The notes under the pieces: model-generated | What the model was told of the DNA's origin: nothing | Seen by the model: the letters and a program-made list of their open reading frames with translations, nothing else | Database searches by the model: none | Made by a program: the position numbers and the translations under genes | Assembly (NCBI GenBank): GCA_904063045.1 | Contig: CAJFCJ010000008.1 | Location: 1,364,001-1,428,000, forward strand | Reading direction: 5' to 3' | DNA length: 64,000 nt | DNA from: Dimorphilus gyrociliatus | Taxonomy: Eukaryota; Annelida; Polychaeta; Dinophilidae | In this document: positions 36,601-48,135 of the stretch, one piece after another | Numbering within the stretch: the stretch's first letter is position 1 | How the letters are laid out: the number at the start of each line of letters is the position of its first letter

Positions 36601-39600
36601 AAAGAGTTCCTACAAATTACAAGTTGATTTTCTCGGCCTATTATATAGACGTTTGTTTAAAACATCTATACATTTCTGTAAGAGTCATATCGATAGTCTT
36701 TGTTGGAGAGACTTTGTTAAAGAATTTGTATGTCCGAGTGTAAACAACTACAGTACTTCGCTTATTTAAAACAACATTTGGAGATCGTCAGAATGTAAAA
36801 ACATTAGCAATTACCATGAAATAAGATTGTCAGCAATACAATTAATGTAAATGCTGGCTGTTGTATAGTATATTAATTAAACAAAATCTCAGCATCTCTT
36901 TCATAGTCTACAGCTACGCATGTATGAACTGCTTTCTAAAAGACATTTTTTACATATTTCCTAAATTCTATCTCAGATATTCTCATAATTTTTCTTCGTT
37001 TACCTCTAGATTAATTTACTCTTTCCATTAGTCAATTTATTGAAAAATAATGATGTTCAAACTCATTAAAAATAATTAAATTCGTATTGCACTAACTGCA
37101 AATATCCGTATGCTGAGTGGTGCTGTACAATGTCTTTACGGTAACCGGAAGTTGTATAAAAAAGTTCCGGTTATTGTTTTATTGTCAACCTTAAATAATA
37201 TTTAAGTTATATATTTACATACTACAGTTGTCCAATATATTAGAAGTTCAGTTTAGGCTGTCTAAAGTGTTGGTTTCAAAAGAGCCATATAAAAGACAGT
37301 CCTTGCTGACATTAAAATATAATTTGATAAAGTTATTATAAGTGATAGTTTAATCTTTTTTTTGTCTTCTTCTTTAATTCATAGTATAAATCTATATATA
37401 TTGCGAAATGACTGTTAGAAGACTAATACTTAATGTACAAAAGAATAGATCGAATAAATAAAAGACCTCATATATATTGTGATGAATTATCATTGATTAT
37501 TGAGTAAACTAAAAAATCATTAACATAGAGTAAAAAATAAATTCTAAAAATGTAATTATCCAATGAGACGTAATTTTCAGTATAAAATAATAATAAGAAC
37601 ACTTTAAATAATTTACTGTATTATTCATTTCTCTCAAAAGTATATAACTATTTTAAATCGTAACAATCAGAAATTCAATAACAATTTATATGCCTCTTTT
37701 TAGCCAATACACAAGATAAACTGTTAGATTTTGATATTGAGACAAATGTAAACACTTTCTTGCCATAGAAGAGTGTTTCTAGGTTTCAATTTTTAGAATT
37801 TAGCAATATTTGATACCTAATTCTAAAATATTATTCTCTTTTATCGAAAGCAACATACTGTTGTATGGAAATATTCTCTTTACATTTCTTTTGTCAATGT
37901 ATTAAACAGAACATTAAAAAAAAAGACTTCCTCTTTTGATACTTATATCTATTCACTTCATTTAATAGTTGCAAGAATTATTGAAACAATTTTCTCGATC
38001 TTCTTTCCTCTCAGGTTATCCTAATTTTAAAGACGAGGATTTAGAGATGTGTTTTCGAATTAATCTGCGCTAATTATAGGATTATTTCAAGTTAATGAGC
38101 TAGGGATTGTTTGTTCTAAAAATCTTTCTGCATCCTTCGTAAAGTTGATGTTTTGACATCTGTACTAGATAACTGTGTTTATAAAAAACATTGGACATTA
38201 GCATCCAAAAATGGTGTACAAAACATATGGAAAAATTTCGCCTTCTATTTCGTCACAGCGTTTATGATTTTTTCAGCACCTGTTTGTGACTTGAATCCAG
38301 ATTCATGGCTTTTTCTGAAGCTTTACTGTATGACATATCACTAATTTGTAGGCCTACTATGACGCATCTACAACCAATTCTTGAGACAAGCACAAGCGGA
38401 ACATATTTTAAGTCGTGCGAATATTTATATTCAAATCTCATCAGTAAGATGTGAAATTATTGCATCTATGAAATTATAACCATAATATATATAAATGTTG
38501 TTTAAATTAGTATCAACATCACAATATCTATGTGCGATATTCACTGTATGGAAACTAAATATATACTGTGTATATGTGCGTGTGTGTATATGCATAATAA
38601 AATATTTATAAACATAAAGGGAAGTATATAAATATACACACATAAGCATATATATATATATATATATATATATCAGTGTACACTAAAAGTTTGTATATAT
38701 ATTTTTTTCTATTATTAGATAGAAAAGTTGACAACATAACAGCAATTTATTATGAACAGCAAATATACTTAGAGATAGAAATTTCTACGATGCTTATTTT
38801 TATATATAATTCTTTTTTAAACTTAAAAATATGAAAAAATTATATATGACTAAAAATATTTCATTAAACACTTTACTGCTTTTCCTTGATTAGCAATATA
38901 ATCAAGTCTCGTTAGTATTGATTTGATCATCACTAAACCTATTATTGCAAGTTCAGTCTAAGCTTTCAGGGGTATCAATCATAGCTTTACTTAAATTATC
39001 CATTTACTATACGAGTCTAGTACAGACTCCTCAGATAATTTCTAAAAAGTTTTTTCTGAAGAGTTTGCTGATCACCATAAAAAAATTGAGCATTTGTTTT
39101 TGTGCAAATCCTTCTATAGTTAAGGCTCTGGGAATTGATTCTTCCTGCTTCGATGGATGGCATAATCTGGAGTTACTCTTCCATTAAGAGGAATTCTACT
39201 CCAAATTATTAAACCACCTCTTTTTGAAAGCCTCAGTAAAAATATCTATTTTTCTAATCCTAGTTATGCCTAGCTAACAAGTCCCTCCCATCTAAGTTGA
39301 ATCTCTTTCTATCAATGAATAAATTCTTTGCAATAGTTATGTTACAGGAGAACCACAGAAGCTTTTCCCTACTTAATTGGTTCTCTTCATAGTCATAAAG
39401 ATGATTTAGAAAAAGTAAATCAATGGCATTGTCTGAATTAATCTTTAATGTTATCTTTTTAGCAGAATAGCCTGGTGAGTAGGAGTTTTCACCATCTTCT
39501 CCCATGTCAAATTTGTTCCATAAACTAATCTGCACTAATTAACTCACCTAAGATAGAGAATAAGATGATGTCTATAATCCGTTTTTCATCTTTTCATATT

Positions 39601-40699
39601 GTAAAATAAGTTTTTAAGTGGATCAAAAAATACGAGTACTCAAATAGTTTCTTCTTCCCTATTGTAAATTATAAGTGTATATCTAAAAATCATTTATCTT
39701 ACAACAGGAAAATGTTATTCACAAAATGTCATGAAATTTTCGTCTAAATTACGATATGCCAAATTATAATAAAATATTTTCTCATGACCAGATTAACTAG
39801 TAATTTTTTCTCAATTTTTACAAACGAAAAAGAAATACTTTAAAATAATTCACCGCTGCATTCAATTAGTAGTTTGTCATCCAATAAAATTACAAGTAAA
39901 ACTAGTATTTGATTGAAAAAAGCCCAAGGTATTTAACTTTGTACCATGTTTTAATTGCTGTTTTTCGTAAAATTTCCCAACCGCATGAAATGTGATTTTG
40001 CCTTCTCTTTCTTAATTTATAAGGATTTAATAATGAGATTAAATGCATCTAACTCATTTGACTGAGTATTACTTTCTTTCGAGGAACTTCCTTATTTTTT
40101 GGTGTATGAACCCAAATTGCAAGTTTTTTACTGGAAGACTTCGTACATTATGGATTTATTCTTTAACAATTTTTCTAAAAAATGATTATTTTAATTGTAT
40201 GTGTGCAAAATCTAAGTTTATTTGTTCGAGTAATCAATAAGAACTCCAGTAACTGTATCTAAGTACCTTGAAAGATGTAAGAAAAATATTACCGTCTTGA
40301 TGAATATATATACATATCGATTTCTATTGGTTTGAAAAAATATTTCTTATTATCTCTTCGTTTTTCGTTAAAAGCAACCAATTAAAAAACCTTTTATGTG
40401 AATTGTCTGCGTAACAGATTTTCATTATTTCATCTCTTTTCAGGTCAATTTTTGACTATGATAGAAACGCCGACAAAAGCGAGATCATAATTAATCCTAA
40501 AAAATCTACTTGTGGTTACATAACATGTAAAAGATCTGGTGAAAGACTGACGAACTGCGAGTACGTTAGATGTCGTCTAAGTCGCCAAAAACGCTGGAAG
40601 TATACAAACCGTATGTTACTGTGTATAAATGAACATTGTTCTGGAAACGATAGAGAGTACTTTGCTTGCGTTTATCGCAATTGCATAACATCTCAATAA
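33624..40699 (+). CDS. unrecognised secreted protein with four C-x4-C units, 118 aa
   Basis: Exons 33624-33675, 35909-35957 and 40444-40699 join in phase (1, 2) to 118 aa. Exon 1 encodes a signal peptide (MMRSSASLLAVLCLFLT). Exon 2 adds a short polar stretch with RSRY. Exon 3 holds all eight cysteines of the mature chain in the exact pattern C-x4-C-x9-C-x4-C-x16-C-x4-C-x9-C-x4-C, two halves of identical spacing. A basic segment between the halves (RLSRQKRWKY) contains a possible dibasic (KR) processing site. The protein should be exported and disulfide-bonded; a peptide hormone precursor, growth-factor-like ligand or defence peptide are all possible, and no family is recognised. The introns are long (2.2 and 4.5 kb), so an extra cassette exon cannot be excluded. 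Confidence 0.75.
33709..33800 (+). repeat. pyrimidine-rich tract in intron 1
   Basis: About 90 bases of C/T-rich low-complexity sequence with repeated CTCACTCA words, close to the 5' end of the first intron of the secreted-protein gene. It resembles the reverse complement of the purine tract near 29.6 kb. Confidence 0.5.
37143..37172. repeat. small inverted repeat AACCGGAA / TTCCGGTT
   Basis: Two 8-base arms (37143-37150 and 37165-37172) flank a 14-base loop, inside intron 2 of the secreted-protein gene. It is a GC-richer spot in AT-rich DNA. Possible hairpin or transcription-factor pair site (GGAA core); no function shown. Confidence 0.3.
38850..39535 (-). pseudogene. decayed Tc1/Tc3-like transposase
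   Basis: Conserved pieces of a Tc1/mariner (Tc3-type) DDE transposase occur in the right order on the minus strand, broken by stops and frameshifts. The piece FIDRKRFNLDG (near 39300) matches the family's 'F-S-D-E-K-x-F-N-L-D-G' block, with Asp-Glu altered. About 21 codons later, the usual distance, RGGLIIWSRIPLNGR (near 39190-39150) matches the 'G-G-G-x-M-V-W-G' block. A C-terminal piece near 38960-38850 (KSILTRLDYIANQGKAV) resembles the 'R-x-x-x-V-I-x-x-x-G' end. The element lies inside intron 2 of the secreted-protein gene, antisense to it. No terminal inverted repeats were identified. It is clearly inactive. Confidence 0.55.
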
Positions 40700-42310
40700 A
40701 AAGAAACACAAAGAAAAAAAGAGAATCCTCTATTGAAAAAAAAAAACGAAAAAAGAGATAGAAAAAAACTTATGAATTTTTTCTGTTTTTCTGTTCTATT
40801 TTTAATGTTGTAGTATAAAAAAAAAAAGAAAGAAAAATTTGATCGTCGGTTTTGACTTTTACTTTTTTTCTTGTAAATATGCACGAAAAAAAACGTTATG
40901 CTGATGAATACCTGGAGAATGACATAATAAATGGCACGGCAACTATGTAATTGCTATGAGAAAATAATAATATATAACACTTTTTTATCACAAAAAGATA
41001 CAAATATTAAAAATTTACAATAATAAAAATAATAAGACAACTATTGCACATTCTTTTCGGAAAATTGACTAGTTTAATAATAATTACTTAACTAATTGCT
41101 ATTTCAGACGAATGTTATATAATATATGTAGTAAATATAGTGGACGATGAAATGGGAAAGTCATATATATATATATATTTATATACTGTATATATATATA
41201 CCACTTATATATAGCATATATACAGTATATAAATTTATATATATAAAATATATATAAATTTGTATTTATATATATAAATGTATATATATACATATACAGG
41301 ATATAAATTCCATATACCTTACTACAAGAAGAACTCTTTAATATTTATTATCCTCCAAGTAGCATTTGGGTTTAAAGTATAGGTAAAAAATAAAATAATA
41401 ATTGTCAATAAAAGCAAATCATTAATAACTAACAACATGAACTTTATCTAATTTCAAAGTATCATAATACTATGTAAAACTGTTCTTTTTAATAATCAGG
41501 TCCAATAGCTATGCTTTTTAAGTGTACTTTATGTTCAGATGAGTATACATAATTGAAGGAGAATCCAAATAGATATCTATATAAATATATGTATTAGTAT
41601 ATTCATATACAGTATATACAGTGTGGTGAGCAACATATAAAACATTTCTTGTATACAAATAAAAACATACTGTAAAATAAATACTCCTTAATAATCCTTT
41701 TGTTAAGCGTAGAGCTTGGGCTTGGATTTTTTATATCCTTTTCTCTTATTAATATTAATAAAACCTCTCAAATGGACTATTTATAAACATCTAAAGTCTA
41801 TTTTTAGTTTATTGAATTCATACTCCTTCATAATTAAATAATTTGGTGAATACATATGTATATACAACATTCTGCTTAAGCAATATTAATGTGGTTAATA
41901 GGGAAAAGTTGCTTTATAAGTCATAGTTTTGAAGTAAGATTGTGTCTTCTGACTTTTCGAGATTCTGTTATTCTAATTAAATTGTTTAATCAAATTGAAA
42001 ATGTAAATTTTATTCAGATTAAATTGAAGAGCTAATTAAGAAAAGTATGCGTTTTGAACGAAAAAATTTCTCAATATAAAGATATTTCAAGATTTCCTTT
42101 TACTAAAAGTTGTCAGAATGAGTCAATTCCATACTTGAAAATAGGAAAAAAAGAATACAATGATAAAGATTTTACCTAAATAGTTCAATGATCTGGACCG
42201 CCATTAAGTTGAAAAGTTCACTATTTATCCATCCGTTGTTAATCCGCTTTGAAATAAATTCTAAAATAGTCACAAAATTTTCATAGTGGTATCTAATTAT
42301 TAAGTTTATA
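40700..42310. other. non-coding region between convergent genes
   Basis: The left part is the 3' UTR of the secreted-protein gene with A-rich low-complexity sequence near 40700-40860. The rest is TA-rich and has no open frame of protein-like composition. Confidence 0.6.
41160..41310. repeat. TA-rich repeat with TATACAGTATA / TATACTGTATA words
   Basis: About 150 bases of imperfect TA repeat containing TATACTGTATA near 41182 and TATACAGTATA near 41217. Another copy is at 41607. The patch is self-complementary and could extrude as a cruciform. Confidence 0.7.
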
Positions 42311-43462
42311 TCAGTAAGACATCTCCCTAGAAAGGGATCGTGATCTGATTAGGGTACCTGATCTACTCCTCTCATAACCCAATTGAGGTAATCGACCTTC
42401 TAAATCATTTGGGTAAGAATGTAAAGACTGCATTTGAGTACCGGTTGAATATTTACGGGCTTGATTCTGAGATCTTCTATCTAATAGAACTGGCTGAATA
42501 TCGGAAAATACTCTGTTAAAATTGTTTTCTCTATTTGACAATTCCATTTTATATCTAGCAACTTCATTTCTTAATTTATCTATCTCATCATCCTCATTAC
42601 CGTTAAAATAAGAATTTCTTCGATCATTCGTTTGTTGACTTTGTTTCTTTAGAAGCAGTTGCTTTTTTACTCTTTTAAGATCGTTTTCCAGTTGTTTGAC
42701 TTTGGCTAACAATTGCTGTTTAGATTTTTCGTTATCGACTAAGCAATTTCTATATTTTTCGTTTTCTCTTCTTAATTGATCGATCAGTCTTTGTAAATCT
42801 AATCGATCTCTCTCAGAACTTTGTTGTGAATCTCTTAATTCCTTTTCCAAAATTGAAATTCGACCTTTTAGCTTTTCATTCTTTGCCGTAATTTCTTCGC
42901 ATTTCCCCTGATTCTTTCTTAAGTCTTCTGTTTTCAATTCTTTCAACTTTTCAACATGACTTTCAGCTTTATTTAGTAATACTTTTATCTCATTACACTC
43001 GTTTCTTCTTTCAGAAGCTAATACTTCTAAATCATTAATCTTTTCTTCTAACTCTTTATTTCTAATATTTAAAAATTTAACAGCTTCTTCGTTTACTTCT
43101 TGTTTCTTCCTGTCTTGTTTTAATTCTTTTGCAAATTGTAACTCCTGATATTTGGTCTTGTAAACGCTTATTCTTTCATCAGATTCTCTGAGAACCCTAT
43201 TAATTTCTTCTTCGTAAGCTTCTTTTGTCGCCTCTAGTTCAACTTCCCTCTCATGGTTTCTCGTGAATAGCATATGAATCACTTGAGTTAGCTCTGCTAC
43301 TTTTTTACACATCCGGAATTCGAATGGTCTTTTATGTAGAGCAGCCATACTCTGTACATGAAAATTTTAAATAAAATATAATTTTGTCACTTACTTTTAA
43401 AAATTTCTTGGCTAACTTACATTAAACACAATATCGTGATATTGATTTAATCTCCTAGACAT
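42311..43462 (-). CDS. FAM184: FAM184-like coiled-coil protein, short form
   Basis: The coding sequence is complement(join(42311..43351,43421..43462)), 360 aa. A 69-base intron (GTAAGT...TACAG) joins exon 1 (MSRRLNQYHDIVFN) in phase 0 to SMAALHKRPFEFRM. Residues 23-110 match the N-terminal block of FAM184A/B: EFRMCKKVAELTQVIHML, then a helix with the EAYEEEINRVL and KTKYQEL words. Residues 35-260 are continuous charged coiled coil. The C-terminal part has ENNFNRVF, resembling the FAM184 end, and an Arg/Ser-rich tail. FAM184A of vertebrates is about 1100 aa, so this protein is about one third of that length; the central coiled coil is mostly missing. Function of the family is poorly known; a cytoskeletal or centrosomal role is only an inference. 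Confidence 0.75.
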
Positions 43463-46400
43463 GGTTGAAAACATGTAAAATATTAATAAATTTTCGTCCG
43501 TAAAGATAAGTTGATAAGCTTTATACTGTTATATTATATTGATTCAATCAACTTTACTATACCGACCTGTTATTATTACAAAGGCCAAGATCCTCCTAGC
43601 AGTGAAAATTTTAGAAATTAAACCATAGATAAAGAGTACACAAGTTGACATGAAGTGTCTTTAGTTTAAATATAGAGTGAGACGAATGTAAGAAAATTGA
43701 GTCTACAATAAAGGATTAGCAGATTCATAGCAATCCTATATAACTGTGCTGTAAACCAAAAAGTTATTGATTCACTTTGAATTGGGCCTTTTCAAGGATA
43801 TAATCATTCTGTTCTGCTAGCTAATTTAATCGCTATGCTGATACTCTGCAAGTAGCAATTAGTTACTGTTAGTATTTAGAATACTACTTTATATAGTATG
43901 TTTTATAAGGATTAAAGCATAAATACTGTGTATCTCTTCATTTATTTAGTCATAATTTAATACGAAAAAGTAATTTTTTTAATACAAAGCGAGACTTTGT
44001 ATTTAAAACTGCAAAACGATGCGATAATGTTTAAATTGATATTAATAGGAGCTTAATGAACTTTAAAAATATCACTATAGACGTATATTCAAGAAAATTA
44101 TACTCAATATCATCATTGTTATCTTTCTGTTCCCCGAAAGAGTCACTTTTGCACACATATGTCCACTATAGGTTAGAAAAAAAGTAGTAGATAAAATAGC
44201 TGATTTATGCTATCAAACAGTTGATGTATTTAAACAAATCATTAATTTTAAAAGTATAATATAAATTGGAATACATTTTTTAGTTACTTATGAAATATTG
44301 AGTTTATTCATGTAAAAATATTTGCTAAAATTAAAAGCATTCAAGCAGAATAACTATTTCTTTGAATAATAATACAAATATTGAAAACAATTAGTCTTAA
44401 ATATAGTATATTTAACATGTAAACATATTATATGTGAAATTGTATACATTCAATTTAAATAACACTATATCAGCCCTTCGAATAAGAGATCTACATTTTT
44501 TGACCTATTTATACATAAGAGTTAAGCAATAGACTTCCAATTTACAATCAGTTATGATACAAAAACTGACTAAATATATCATTATCATTTTTGTATTCTC
44601 GAGTAATGAAATATAATGACTGGGATGTCTCTTTGCTACAATAATTAAAATAAATACATATGACCTACATATTCTATTATTTAAATCATATTCCAAATTA
44701 CACCCCAAATGTTTTTTACAATGCCTATAAATATTATGAGGTAATTTCAATTTTCACCTAACTGCTTTATAAAATGTTAAGAAAAAGTAATAAATAATAT
44801 TCAGATGGATTTTATTGATAGATAATAATATCATTACAAGATCATTAAACCAGCAAACAAGAAAATTTTGTAAATGATTTACACAAATAATAAAGTAGAA
44901 AGAAACAGAAATGAAATTTTTGCTGCAAGTATTTAAATTTACAAACTAAAATCATTGATTTGACGACGATGTCTATTACATTTTTAAATGCCGAAAAAAG
45001 ATATAATTCAAACCCTAAACAAATAACAGAAAGTTTTATTTCATATATACTCAACATATCTCGTTTATACATATACACGGTATATGCATTTGTTTACTTT
45101 TGTGAACTTTACTACTATGTTGGTCAAAAGCAACTAGCTTTGTCTCATAACATATAGCAACTAGGAAAAAACTGGTTGAAATTTATAAATCTGTTTTAAT
45201 AAATGTAAAAAAATTTATTTTACAGACTATTTACTATAAAAGAAAAAAAATCAATCACAAAGAATTCTAAGCTGAAAAACAAAGCTAATGGACTATATTT
45301 TAAAGAAAAAGTGAAGCATAATTAATAATCCAAATATTATAAATAGACTTGTATTTCATATAAAAATAATGTCTATTTAGTTGGTTTCTATATAAAGCAT
45401 TAAATATACCATATATAGTTTATAATATTTTGTATGTACAGTATGTATGTACCATACATACATGTGTAGTTCTGTAAAAAAAGAGGAATGGTTAACAAAA
45501 AAAGGACATAAAAAGTTTTTCAAGTAAATTATTTCATTGAACTTTTATTTAGATACTTTTTTATCCCATAAAAATAACACCATAAATAATATAAGTGAAT
45601 ATTTTACAAAAATTGATGAATTGTAATTAACTAAAATGGTAAAAATAACTCTTTCAATGTTAATTAACCTGTTTCGAAAATGTATGGACTTGATTCAACA
45701 TTAACTCTAACCTGAGGACACTCAAGCTTAATCTAAATAACTTGTAAAATGTTTAAAATTAACAGAAATAGGACGCAGAAACAAAAGAATAATAAGATTT
45801 TAGTCTTATAAATTAGTAGCTAAAGTGTAGATAAAAGAGTTCCAGGATAAGAGAATAATTAATTCCCAACTTTGAATTTTTCTTCCTATCTCTCTCTTTC
45901 TCGCTAAAAATAAGTAATTACGAATAATTGAATAATATAAAACAAAATATCTTTTTAGAAGCAATGTTTAATTCCAAACTCTAAATTTATCCATTTTACT
46001 TATTTTAATATAGGCATAGAAAAATCAATAAAAATACACATAGAAGTTTGGTAATGAATGTTCTTGTTTCTTTTTTTTGTTTTTACTGTGTTTTAAATAA
46101 AAATAAAATTCTCTAGTTTTAAGACTACTCTGAAGAATTTAGATATATTACTCATTTCATTGAAAAGTCAAGCAAATAAATAGTTAAATTTTCTAAATAC
46201 TTCATAAATTTGATTGTATTTCAAGGAGATAGTTTCTAGTGTCATTCTACACGAATGAGTGAATTTCACACCTGCTATAGCTTGCCTCACATAAAAATGT
46301 CCACCAGAAAACGCTAAGGAATTTTCCATATTCTCTTGGTAACCTAATTTTCTAAAAATAAATATGAATTACTTTAGAATATTTCTCTCTTACTTCTATA

Positions 46401-48000
46401 GTATGAATGAATAAAATATATTCAGGAGATTTGTCAATACTATTCACTTGCAAATAATTGATATCATTGATATCTTAACGCCATCTCTGGGCAATATCTG
46501 CAAATAATTTATATTAACATAGCTACCTAACAATTTAATCAACTTATATAAATATAATCACAAGCTTTATTTTCAAGAAAATAATATAATTAAAATTTTG
46601 AGCTGGAGACTTTATTTTTAAATGTCGAACTCTGTATAGGTGCTCCATCTGTCGCGTTTTGAAGGCGCAAAATGTCTGTATTCAAAAAACAATAGAATTA
46701 TAAAGAAGAGACAACAAGAAAGACGATGATCCAGAAAATTGTGAATATTTGTGATAATATTTCACAACAAAAAAATCATGAATATTTGATGTATGCGTGA
46801 AATTACTTAATCAGAAGACTGGGGAAAATCCCAAATTTTACCTTTGAAGTTAATACTCTGATTAATATAACTATCATCGGGTAATCGATTACATTAACGA
46901 ACTTATTCGTCTTTGTATGCAACATAAAGAGAAAACGTATTATAATTAAGAAGATTTACAATGTTGTGAAGACTCCTACCCACTGCTGAATTGTTTATTT
47001 CAGCAACAATAACTTTAATTGAAAATTTCCCTTATTAAACGTTGGTTTAGATTTTTTAAGGGAATATAATATGTTATAAGTAAAAAAGACTCAGATCTCT
47101 AAGTAATATTTTGTGTTGAAACTGATATGATGGTTTTTTTCTACATGAAATAAAATGGCTCAGGCATAGAAATAATAAATTATTAGCTATTTTGTTACAT
47201 TTTTTATAATCAATTATTCATTAGAAGATTCTGGAAGGTGATATTTTCGATTATCTTTTTTTATCTCCTTGTCTTTTTCTTCCTCTATTTATCAGTCTAT
47301 CTAATCTTAGCTATTTGCTTCATCATACTCTTTCCTTTAAGAAAAAATTGAAATATATAGGCCTCAAATAATTCGTAATGAAAACAACTTCATTTAACCT
47401 ATGATTACGAATATAATCGAATAATCCTATTAATAAGGATTTCACTATGACTTCTTGTTACAGGTTTTCTTACCTATAAGAATGCAGCTAGGTAATTTTC
47501 ACATATATCTAGAAGCAATAACGAAAAATAGCTTTAATAATTGTTAAGAATCATTGTATTAAATATTTCACTCATTTATCGTGATTAATTGGTAACATTT
47601 TCATGTTATAGTAATAATGAAAAAATATTAATAGAGACCAATCCCGTTTAACATATGAGTTATTAATACTATTTTTATAAGCTATGCTAATTAAGTAAAT
47701 GTTATTTTTTGGCATTTAAGAAAAATTTCAAAAGGAACAGTCAGAGAAAGGAACAATGATCGAAGAAGAATAGCTAGGAAAAAGAACGAAAAACGCAAGA
47801 ATGCTAAACGGCAAAGACTTAGAAATATTTTTTGAAATTGAAATTGAAATTTATTTTTACCAAATATAGAAATAACTAATTCTTATTTATTAAATATTTA
47901 AGTTCTGATAGTAAATTAGTATTAATAGTAGGTGGAATTGAATAATAATAATCTCTGTATAGACTTAATTTTAGAATTACTGTAAAACGAGAAAGATTAT
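43463..48000. other. long non-coding region
   Basis: No gene can be supported. Divergent promoters for the FAM184-like (minus) and SLC9B (plus) genes are expected. It contains AGATGGCG at 46479. A minus-strand open stretch of about 60 codons (about 46170-46352) preceded by an acceptor-like TTTTTAG has fairly protein-like composition, but has no partner exons or recognisable family. Confidence 0.5.
46479..46486 (-). promoter_or_regulatory. AGATGGCG motif
   Basis: The minus-strand context is TGCCCAGAGATGGCGTTA. It lies in intergenic DNA between the FAM184-like and SLC9B genes. Confidence 0.35.
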
Positions 48001-48009
48001 TGCTATACA

Positions 48010-48060
48010 AAAACGCTCTAAAACGCTAGTAATAATTTTTGCCGCACGAAACGCTAGAGC
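48010..48060 (+). promoter_or_regulatory. AAACGCT direct repeats upstream of SLC9B
   Basis: AAACGCT occurs at 48011-48017, 48021-48027 and 48049-48055, within 130 bases of the start codon. GCTCTA (48015-48020) and TAGAGC (48055-48060) form an inverted pair around them. Spacing and position suggest a regulatory cluster in the proximal promoter or 5' UTR; the binding factor is unknown. Confidence 0.4.
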
Positions 48061-48135
48061 AGCAAAAATCTGCAGTCTGCGCTCGACTCTTGTTCAGATT
48101 GCAAAATGCATTGCACTCTTTAACCAACTAGAAAT

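Noticed and set aside
38153-38344. 63-codon plus-strand frame in intron 2 of the secreted-protein gene
   Set aside because: No start context, splice sites or family match; lies near the decayed transposase and is probably chance.
38945-39187. 80-codon plus-strand frame
   Set aside because: Antisense to the decayed transposase pieces, which explain the sequence better.
44505-45157. Several 65-81-codon frames on both strands
   Set aside because: Overlapping on opposite strands, low-complexity hydrophobic composition, no splice or family support.
46170-46352. About 60-codon minus-strand open stretch preceded by TTTTTAG
   Set aside because: Could be a terminal exon, but no partner exon or family could be found; left unannotated.
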